Source: Clostridia bacterium | Lineage (GTDB): Bacteria > Bacillota_A > Clostridia > Oscillospirales > CAG-272 | Reading direction: 5' to 3' | Length of the DNA stretch: 8,188 nt | NCBI GenBank assembly: GCA_017630995.1 | Contig: JAGBUD010000039.1 | Span: forward strand, 1-8,188 | In this document: positions 1 to 5,629 of the stretch, one piece after another | How positions within the stretch are numbered: position 1 is the first letter of the stretch | Layout of the letters: each line of letters opens with the position of its first letter | The notes under the pieces: generated by a model | Told to the model about the DNA's origin: nothing | Databases searched by the model: none | Seen by the model: only the letters and a program-made list of their open reading frames with translations | Translations under genes and position numbers: made by a program

Positions 1-492
1 CTCTGCGCTCATATTCTGATAGAAATCCTTGTTTTCGTTCTTGCCCCACCAGCCATAGCCTTTTGTTTGGTCAAGGTATTCAAATACAAGCTTTCTTGCC
101 GCCTTTCTGCAAGCAAGCTCCATCGGGTTGTAATCCTCGCGCTGATGGCAGAGAACAAGGTATATGTTTCTGTTAAATCCCGCAAGGAAAAGGGACTTGA
201 GTATGCAGTAAATATTCTCTTCAAAGGTGTCGCAGTCAACGTTAATCGTTCCTCTTTCGGGACCCGCAACCGCAAAGCTTGCAACGCCGTACCAAACGGG
301 AGGCATAACAACGCAGTCAACCTTTTCTGCAATTCTGTCAATAAGACCCATAGCAACCAGAGAGTCGCAGCCGTAAGGGCAGATTGCCGAGTGGTATTCC
401 ATAGTTCCGATAGGGATAAGCACGGGCCATCTTTCGGCTTTTGCTTTTTCAAGCTCTCTTGGGTAAGTAAATTCCATTCTGATGCTGCCCAT
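1..492 (-). CDS. Creatininase-family metal-dependent hydrolase (3' part outside the window)
   Basis: The first 164 codons of a gene read leftwards off the window edge. Creatininase-family enzymes are cytoplasmic metal-dependent amidohydrolases that open cyclic amides or act on related C-N bonds; the substrate here is unknown. The fold signature is clear: IPIGTMEYH near residues 26-34, then YGCD ending at D43, VMPPVWYG at 62-69 and GTINVD at 81-86. E32, H34 and D43 have the same spacing as zinc ligands Glu34, His36 and Asp45 of characterised creatininase. The usual second metal motif (NGHGGN or NGHYEN) is replaced by LCHQRED, which keeps H116 but changes the following residues. The start at 492 is fixed by a GAGGTGA ribosome binding site that overlaps the stop codon of the upstream glycosidase, 9 bases away, so the two are almost certainly co-transcribed. 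No signal peptide. The family call is firm; the reaction, and the link to sugar metabolism, are open. Confidence 0.85.
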   Translation of the reverse strand, partial: MGSIRMEFTYPRELEKAKAERWPVLIPIGTMEYHSAICPYGCDSLVAMGLIDRIAEKVDCVVMPPVWYGVASFAVAGPERGTINVDCDTFEENIYCILKSLFLAGFNRNIYLVLCHQREDYNPMELACRKAARKLVFEYLDQTKGYGWWGKNENKDFYQNMSAE

Positions 493-496
493 ACTA

Positions 497-503
497 TCAC
501 CTC
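497..503 (-). promoter_or_regulatory. Ribosome binding site of the creatininase-like gene, overlapping the upstream stop
   Basis: The minus strand reads GAGGTGA four bases before the ATG at 492. Its first two bases are the last two of the TGA stop (504-502) of the glycosidase. This close packing suggests translational coupling and decides the start codon. Confidence 0.8.
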
Positions 504-2610
504 AAAGCGAGTTCGATTTTCTAAAGTTAGGCAAGGTTATGTTGATTTCGTGATCAAGCTGGCGAAGCTTCCAGTTAAGACATTCCTCGTCGCATTGATA
601 TTCCATGCTTGCTTCCCAGCCAAGACGGCTGTCTTCTCTGACAACTGGTATCGTGTCCAAAACGTTATCTCTCTCCGAGAGGATAAGCGCTTCAAGCTCG
701 TCAAGCAGTGTTGCCGCGCGCTCCTTTGTTTTGCAGAGTGCAAGCTCGTTCTGATAAAGGTAGAGCTTCTTTGAATTGATTGTTGTCTTACAAGAATTTA
801 TCATAAATTTAACAAGAGCGCGAAGCTTGGTGAGATTTTCGCTTTCGTCCTTAATGCCGTCAAGCTTGTCAAGACCTCTCTTTAAAATGGAGGCAAGCTC
901 GCCTATTCCGTCAATCTCGTCACCGATTCTGACACCGGGAAGAGAATTCTTGCCCGAAAATTCGGGAGTGTAACCGGAAAAATATATTCCGTTTCCGAAC
1001 ATAGCATTGTATTCGTTGGGCTTCTTTCCGTGCTGCGGAGGGGGAGCCTGTGCTGTTCTCGGCTCTATTATCCAAAGGGGATATGCGGGACCTATTCTGA
1101 ATGCTCCGTATTGGTCCTCGTTCGTTGCAGGGTAGTGCAAAATAGCCTCGGAAAAATCGCGGAAAGCGGAGTCAACGGTTTCAACGTTTTCCTCGCCGAA
1201 ATCACGCGCAATAAGAAGCTTCAGCCATTCTTCAGGGGTGGGAGCGCCCTCGTATTCGGTGAAGAACATATATTTTTCAAGCTCGGATATAATTGAGGGT
1301 TGGAACCCGTAATGAATATTTTCGCATACACCATCAACGCCCCACTCGTAGTGAGCCTTGACAAGTCCCTCGTATCTCTTCATCCAGCGGTAAGGCATCG
1401 GCTCGTAAGGAACAACGCCGAAATCCCATGTTCTGCCCGAGCTTTGCGCGTTTGCGGTAACCTTTATACCTCTGCGCTTCGCCGCCACAGCTTCACTTAT
1501 GAAATATTTACCGGGACCGTCAAAATTGAGTGAATAGTCTGCTTGGTATTCCACAGAGTTGCGGTAAGGTCTTATCTCAAACATTTCCCATGTGGGACCT
1601 ATGGATATATCCGCAGGCAAATTATCTATGAGCGCAATTCTGTCCTTTTCGTTAACGAATCCCCAGTTGTACGTTGAAAAATGAATGTCAATTTCGGGAT
1701 TGTATTTTGTTGCCGCTTTCTTTATCATTTCAACCCATTCGGGATAATCGGAGCAGGGAAACCAGCCCGCAGTGCGCTTTCCCGTGGGTATGTTGTCAAC
1801 GCAAGCCGAACCGTTGCTGACGCGCGGATCCTTTGATTTGAAGTGAGTTGTTTCTCCGACAAGCTCAATTCTTTCGATGTCGGGGCAGGTCTTGAGTATT
1901 CTTCCGTAAAGCTTGTCGTAAAATTCCTGCGCTCCCTCTTCCGTCGGGTGAACGTTATGCTCAGCATAAAGCTGAATTCCAATGCCAATTCCGTATTTTT
2001 TCGCTCTCTCGGCAAGTAAGTTTATATCTATGTAACCGCCGCGATTATCAAGGTTAACGTCGCGTATCCAAAGCGAAATCGAGTTCATTCCGAAATGAGA
2101 AAGCGTCGAAAGCGCTTCGTCGGTCCATTCGAACATACCGAAGGGTGATTGAGAAGTGCGCTTTTCAAAAATTGCCTTTCTCGCAATCTTTCTTTTTGTA
2201 AGGAAAGGAGCCTTTCTTATATTCATAAGATCCTCAAGGAAATAAAGGCCTTGTGCCGCACCGATTGAATCATAGCCTTGAAGAGTTATCTCGGTGTCGG
2301 TAACGTCTATTGAATATCCCATATATCCCTTGGCAGCTTCGTCAATGTCACTGTCAACGGAAATTATCAGCTTTTGCTTGTAGTCACCGTCGTTTGAGGT
2401 AACGATCGAGCCTATTTTCATTGAGGTGTAAAGATACTGCGCAAAATCTCTTGCGGCATTTTCCGTAACCTTGTCTGCGTTTTTAGGTATGATTATTGCC
2501 AGAGGTTCGCATACTTCGATTTCGTTTTCATTAGGTTTTCTTGAGAAATCTCTGCGATAATCTTTATGAACGTTGAGTAGCTCGCGCTTAAATTCGTATC
2601 GCTTTTCCAT
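502..2610 (-). CDS. Glycoside hydrolase with GH20-type N-terminal domain (beta-N-acetylhexosaminidase-like)
   Basis: A 702-residue protein without signal peptide, so probably cytoplasmic. Residues about 30-135 look like the GH20b/zincin-like alpha-beta domain that precedes the barrel in hexosaminidases and alpha-glucuronidases: a strand with LAIIIP, then ARDFAQYL, YSIDVTDTEITLQGYD at 99-114 and GAAQGLYFLEDLM at 118-129. From about residue 150 a TIM-barrel-like region follows, with ALSTLSHFGMNSISLWIRD (166-184), YGIGIGIQLYAEHN (206-219), IELVGET (248-254) and GVDGVCENIHYGF (424-436). The tail (about 565-685) is helical and ends in VREDSRLGWEASMEY. Acidic candidates include E252 and E430, but the standard GH20 Asp-Glu pair is not evident, so catalytic residues and substrate cannot be fixed. 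Start 2610 has GGAG (2619-2622) eight bases upstream. It is the first gene of the minus-strand unit and diverges from the AraC gene. It could be a distant GH20-related or GH67-like family rather than a true hexosaminidase. Confidence 0.7.
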   Translation of the reverse strand: MEKRYEFKRELLNVHKDYRRDFSRKPNENEIEVCEPLAIIIPKNADKVTENAARDFAQYLYTSMKIGSIVTSNDGDYKQKLIISVDSDIDEAAKGYMGYSIDVTDTEITLQGYDSIGAAQGLYFLEDLMNIRKAPFLTKRKIARKAIFEKRTSQSPFGMFEWTDEALSTLSHFGMNSISLWIRDVNLDNRGGYIDINLLAERAKKYGIGIGIQLYAEHNVHPTEEGAQEFYDKLYGRILKTCPDIERIELVGETTHFKSKDPRVSNGSACVDNIPTGKRTAGWFPCSDYPEWVEMIKKAATKYNPEIDIHFSTYNWGFVNEKDRIALIDNLPADISIGPTWEMFEIRPYRNSVEYQADYSLNFDGPGKYFISEAVAAKRRGIKVTANAQSSGRTWDFGVVPYEPMPYRWMKRYEGLVKAHYEWGVDGVCENIHYGFQPSIISELEKYMFFTEYEGAPTPEEWLKLLIARDFGEENVETVDSAFRDFSEAILHYPATNEDQYGAFRIGPAYPLWIIEPRTAQAPPPQHGKKPNEYNAMFGNGIYFSGYTPEFSGKNSLPGVRIGDEIDGIGELASILKRGLDKLDGIKDESENLTKLRALVKFMINSCKTTINSKKLYLYQNELALCKTKERAATLLDELEALILSERDNVLDTIPVVREDSRLGWEASMEYQCDEECLNWKLRQLDHEINITLPNFRKSNSL

Positions 2611-2633
2611 AAATGCAACTCCATTGTAAAGTT

Positions 2634-2644
2634 ATTGGGCCAAT
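2634..2644. repeat. Short perfect dyad ATTGG-G-CCAAT in the leader of the minus-strand unit
   Basis: Five-base arms around one central base, lying about 10-20 bases downstream of the likely minus-strand transcription start (near 2654). It could be an operator, but an 11-base dyad in AT-rich DNA can arise by chance. Confidence 0.3.
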
Positions 2645-2649
2645 TATTC

Positions 2650-2679
2650 TTGACAATTCTATTATACCTATGGTAAAAT
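2650..2679 (+). promoter_or_regulatory. Sigma-A-like promoter for the AraC regulator gene
   Basis: A perfect TTGACA -35 box (2650-2655) and a TAAAAT -10 box (2674-2679) are separated by 18 bases. Transcription would start near 2686 and give a leader of about 80 bases before the ATG at 2766. It overlaps the minus-strand promoter almost fully, so the two should compete for RNA polymerase. Confidence 0.6.
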
Positions 2680-2689
2680 CTTTTTGCAA
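2661..2689 (-). promoter_or_regulatory. Sigma-A-like promoter for the GH20-like/creatininase unit
   Basis: Read on the minus strand: a TTGCAA -35 box (2689-2684), a 17-base spacer, and a perfect TATAAT -10 box (2666-2661). The start would be near 2654, leaving a leader of about 43 bases. The -35 box lies inside the motif TGCAAAAAGATT, which recurs in near-identical form before the plus-strand glycosidase unit and is a candidate AraC-protein half-site. Confidence 0.65.
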
Positions 2690-2749
2690 GGTAAGTTAGT
2701 GACAAGAAAATGTAAAATATTAGCACTTTATTATACATAGGAGAATGAG

Positions 2750-2764
2750 ATGACGGGGGCTTAA
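2750..2764 (+). other. Possible four-codon leader ORF in front of the AraC gene
   Basis: ATG ACG GGG GCT TAA encodes MTGA and ends one base before the AraC start codon. The best ribosome binding site in the leader, GGAG at 2740-2743, is six bases from this ATG, whereas the ATG at 2766 is served only by the weaker run of G at 2755-2759. Ribosomes could enter at the leader and restart at 2766. It may equally be chance, given its tiny size. Confidence 0.25.
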
Positions 2765-2765
2765 T

Positions 2766-3572
2766 ATGCAGCTATATCCCAACTTAAATATAACCGTAAC
2801 GGAGGGCGGACTTTTTAAGCCCGCGCATTCAGTTGAATGGAGCACGAAAAACCACACTGCCGTTATGAATAAATTCTACTTTATTACCGACGGAAGATGT
2901 AAAATAACCATAGAGGGAAATAGCTACACGGCAACTCGCGGAGACTGGTTTTTTATTCCCGCAGGCACACCGCATAGCTACAGTAATTTCCCGGGTGAGA
3001 AATTTTCAAAGTATTGGCTTCATTTCTATTTGAATCCGCCAAAGGACTTGGTAAAGCTCTTTGATATAGACTATCTTATCAAGCTCAAAGGCAATTCAAA
3101 AGTCGAGGATATCTTCGTCCGCGCAAATAAGCTTATACACGCAAAAAGCTTTGCTGATAAGCTTCTCTTAAATGCCGCCGCATTGGAGCTTTTGAGTGCG
3201 TTTATTCGCCTTTCTGACAAGGGCGCGGCAAATCTGAAGCCCGACGAAATGTTTGATAACCTCTCCGAAATAAATGAATACGTAGAGGAGAATATAGACA
3301 GAAAAATATCGAATGAGGAGCTTGCTGCAATAGTCCATATGCACCCGACGCATTTCATAAGATATTTCAAAAAAGAAACGGGGCAAACTCCGGGCGATTA
3401 CGTAAATAAAAGAAAGCTCGAATATGCTGCAAATCTCCTTGTAAACACGGAGCTTTCAATGCTTGAAATAGCATACCGCCTCGGATTTTTTGACGCAACC
3501 CATTTCTCAAAGGCGTTCAAAAAAAGATATTCAATCTCGCCGTCGGCATACAGAAAAAACTACTCAAGATAG
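2766..3572 (+). CDS. AraC-family transcriptional regulator with N-terminal cupin domain
   Basis: A 268-residue cytoplasmic DNA-binding protein of usual length for the family. Residues about 10-90 form a cupin sensor domain (FYFITDGRCKITIEG at 37-51, then RGDWFFIPAGTPHSYSN at 58-74), which in this family binds a sugar or related ligand. Residues about 165-266 carry the paired helix-turn-helix: ISNEELAAIVHMHPTHFIRYFKKETGQTP (181-209) and the AraC signature MLEIAYRLGFFDATHFSKAFKKRYSISPSAYR (232-263). The ATG at 2766 is the first possible start in frame, since an in-frame stop lies at 2751-2753. The gene diverges from the GH20-like unit and precedes two glycosidases in the same direction, so it is the likely activator of both arms. 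The inducer is unknown; a fucose- or hexosamine-containing oligosaccharide is an inference from the neighbours. Confidence 0.93.
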   Translation: MQLYPNLNITVTEGGLFKPAHSVEWSTKNHTAVMNKFYFITDGRCKITIEGNSYTATRGDWFFIPAGTPHSYSNFPGEKFSKYWLHFYLNPPKDLVKLFDIDYLIKLKGNSKVEDIFVRANKLIHAKSFADKLLLNAAALELLSAFIRLSDKGAANLKPDEMFDNLSEINEYVEENIDRKISNEELAAIVHMHPTHFIRYFKKETGQTPGDYVNKRKLEYAANLLVNTELSMLEIAYRLGFFDATHFSKAFKKRYSISPSAYRKNYSR

Positions 3573-3607
3573 CCTAATTTTTAAATCTCGTTATCTAATA
3601 TACGAAA

Positions 3608-3641
3608 GTGCAAAAAAGATTGACGATTATGCAAATACAAA
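3608..3641 (+). promoter_or_regulatory. Candidate AraC-protein operator: TGCAAA direct repeats 21 bases apart
   Basis: TGCAAAAAA starts at 3609 and TGCAAATAC at 3630, exactly 21 bases apart, the two-helical-turn spacing typical of AraC-family half-sites. A weaker TACAAAAAT lies at 3644. The second copy falls where the -35 box of the TATAAT at 3656 should be, as in activator-dependent promoters of this family. The first copy, TGCAAAAAAGATT, closely matches TGCAAAAAGATT at the divergent promoter (minus strand, 2688-2677). Confidence 0.45.
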
Positions 3642-3655
3642 AGTACAAAAATATG

Positions 3656-3667
3656 TATAATTATAAT
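3656..3667 (+). promoter_or_regulatory. Tandem -10 boxes (TATAAT twice) before the fucosidase-type unit
   Basis: Two perfect TATAAT hexamers lie back to back. Neither has a recognisable -35 box 16-18 bases upstream; the nearest TTGAC (3620-3624) is too far away. This fits a promoter that needs an activator. The stretch from 3573 to 3700 holds no clear intrinsic terminator, so some read-through from the AraC gene is possible. Confidence 0.5.
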
Positions 3668-3700
3668 TGAAATAAATATTTTAAGAACGGAGAATCAACA

Positions 3701-5614
3701 ATGAAAAGAATGAAAAAAGCCATACACTTTGATTTTCATACAATGCCCGGAATACACGATTTCGGAGAAAGATTCGATGCTGCAAAATTTGCCGAAACTC
3801 TCAAGGACACGGGAGTTGAATACGTAAACGTTTTCGCAAGATGTAACGAGGGATTTGCATATTATCCCACCAAGGTTGGCGTAATCTATCCCGGTATGAA
3901 AGGTGATATGCTCGGTGACACCGTAAGAGAGTGTCATAAGCGCGGAATAGGCGTTACCGCTTATATGAATGCAAGCTATGACCAAGAGCAAGCAATCCGC
4001 CACCGCGAATGGACGATAAGAAACCCCGAAATCAATAAGAGCACGGATTGGGTTTTTGATTACTTTATTGATATGTGCTACCTTTCGAGCGGATATAAGC
4101 AGTATATGCTCGATATGATAAAAGAGGTTAGAGATAACTACGACGTGGACGGTTACTTTATCGACTGTATGGGCGATAACGTTTGCTTCTGCGCGGATTG
4201 CGTTCGTGAAATGAAAAAGAGAGGCGTTGATATCGACGATAAGGCAGCAACGCTTCAGTTTTCAAAGGACAGAAGACTAGAATTCTGCCGCGAGGTTAAG
4301 GAAATTATCGGTGACGATAAGCACCTTTTCTTCAATATGATGTACTATGACGTTCAAGGAATAAACACTCATATCGAGATTGAGGGACTTCCCGGCGGTC
4401 AGGGATACGATTTCTTCTTGCCGCAGGTTTCCTATGCAAGAAACGTAGAAAAGGACGTCTTGTATATGACTGCAAGATTCCAGAAGAGCTGGGCGGATTT
4501 TGGCGGACTCAAATCCCGTGCCGCAATGGAGTATGATATCTGGGACGCATTTATGAATGCTTGTGATTATTCTATAGGCGACCATTTGCACCCCGCTGAA
4601 AATCCCGACCCCCACGTATACAAGATGATAAAAGAGGTATATGCAGAGGCAGCGAAATACGATAAGTATACCGACTGTGCAAAGTACGTTCCCGAGGTAG
4701 CAATTCTCACAACCGCGAATTGCTTTATAAATCAATCGGGCAGAGGTGCCGTGCGTATGCTTTCCGAGCTTAAGTATACGTTTGATATCGTAAATGAGAA
4801 TATGGATTTCTCGCCCTATAAGGTGCTTATTCTTCCCGACGATATACTTGTTACCGAAAAGCTTTCCGCAAAGCTCCGCGCCCATATAAATGCGGGTGGC
4901 GGCATTATCAGCTCGGGCGTGAGCGGTCTTAACACCGAAAAGAGCGCATTCGCTCTCTCCGAATGGGGAGTTACCTATGACGGTGCAGATCCATCGAATC
5001 AGTCCTACTTCAAAATGTGCGATACCTCCGATGAGATTCTCGGCGATATGCGCTGGGCTATGTACGATCAGTCGATAGTAATGACCGCAAATAGCGGCAC
5101 AAGCGTGCTTGCAGACCATGTAAAGCCTTATTTCAACAGACATAAGGACAGTGAGAGAGGATATTTCTACACTCCGCCCGCACAGACGGACGGTCACGCC
5201 GCAATAACCAAGTGTGGAAAGATATATCAAATCTCCTTTGAAATATTCAAGACCTACTATACGGGAGCTATGCTTGGTCATAAGAGAGTTGTGGAAAAAA
5301 TGCTTTCCGACCTTATCTCCGATAAGCTTATTCTTGCAGATGAGCTTCCCAAAACCTCAAGAGCAACCGTAACGGAAAAGGACGGAATGCGTCTTCTTCA
5401 CGTAAAGGTAACCTATCCCGAAAAGAGCGGCGAAACCGAGGTTATTCAAGACCATAACTATCTCCCCGCGGGCAAGAAGGTGAGCGTTAAGGGTAATTAC
5501 ACGAGCGTTTCGCTCGCTCCCACCGAGGCTCCTCTTGCATTTGAGGTAAAGGGCGATTACACCGAAATCACTCTTCCCGAAATCTTTGGATACGCGATGG
5601 TAATTCTTAAATAA
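3701..5614 (+). CDS. GH151/GHL6-type glycoside hydrolase, putative alpha-L-fucosidase
   Basis: A 637-residue enzyme without signal peptide. The N-terminal barrel carries the GHL6/GH151-type pattern: IHFDFHTMPG (8-17), YVNVFARC (41-48), YYPTKVGVIYPGMKGDMLGDTVRECHKRGI (54-83), VDGYFIDCMGDNVCFCADC (149-167), HIEIEGLPGGQGYDFFLPQVSYARN (224-248), and WADFGGLKSRAAMEYD to SIGDHLHP (264-298). D155 is the likely nucleophile; the E226/E228 region may supply the acid/base, but this is less sure. C162, C164 and C167 form the CxCxxC cluster common in the family. Residues about 330-540 look like a beta-galactosidase trimerisation/glutamine-amidotransferase-like domain (VAILTT, VLILPDD, GGGIISSG), followed by a beta-rich tail. 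The family includes alpha-L-fucosidases, hence the call; substrate is inferred. GGAG (3689-3692), eight bases upstream, supports the start. It is 15 bases from the next gene, so one transcript. Confidence 0.72.
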   Translation: MKRMKKAIHFDFHTMPGIHDFGERFDAAKFAETLKDTGVEYVNVFARCNEGFAYYPTKVGVIYPGMKGDMLGDTVRECHKRGIGVTAYMNASYDQEQAIRHREWTIRNPEINKSTDWVFDYFIDMCYLSSGYKQYMLDMIKEVRDNYDVDGYFIDCMGDNVCFCADCVREMKKRGVDIDDKAATLQFSKDRRLEFCREVKEIIGDDKHLFFNMMYYDVQGINTHIEIEGLPGGQGYDFFLPQVSYARNVEKDVLYMTARFQKSWADFGGLKSRAAMEYDIWDAFMNACDYSIGDHLHPAENPDPHVYKMIKEVYAEAAKYDKYTDCAKYVPEVAILTTANCFINQSGRGAVRMLSELKYTFDIVNENMDFSPYKVLILPDDILVTEKLSAKLRAHINAGGGIISSGVSGLNTEKSAFALSEWGVTYDGADPSNQSYFKMCDTSDEILGDMRWAMYDQSIVMTANSGTSVLADHVKPYFNRHKDSERGYFYTPPAQTDGHAAITKCGKIYQISFEIFKTYYTGAMLGHKRVVEKMLSDLISDKLILADELPKTSRATVTEKDGMRLLHVKVTYPEKSGETEVIQDHNYLPAGKKVSVKGNYTSVSLAPTEAPLAFEVKGDYTEITLPEIFGYAMVILK

Positions 5615-5629
5615 TAACGAGGGTAAAAA

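Noticed and set aside
9..500. Minus-strand open frame of 163 codons at the left edge
   Set aside because: Its translation is low-complexity and matches no family. A different minus-strand frame (1-492) gives a clear creatininase-family sequence with a good ribosome binding site.
67..774. Plus-strand open frame of 235 codons
   Set aside because: It lies antisense to the creatininase-like and GH20-like genes, shows no domain pattern and has no ribosome binding site.
3573..3600. Terminator hairpin after the AraC gene
   Set aside because: Only short, weak complementarity (AGATA with TATCT) with no GC-rich stem.
3620..3649. TTGACG with TACAAA as a conventional promoter
   Set aside because: The TACAAA -10 box is poor compared with the perfect tandem TATAAT a few bases downstream.
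4277..5281. Minus-strand open frame of 334 codons inside the GH151-type gene
   Set aside because: It is long but antisense to a well-supported enzyme, and its Cys/His/Ile-rich translation looks like a codon-bias shadow.
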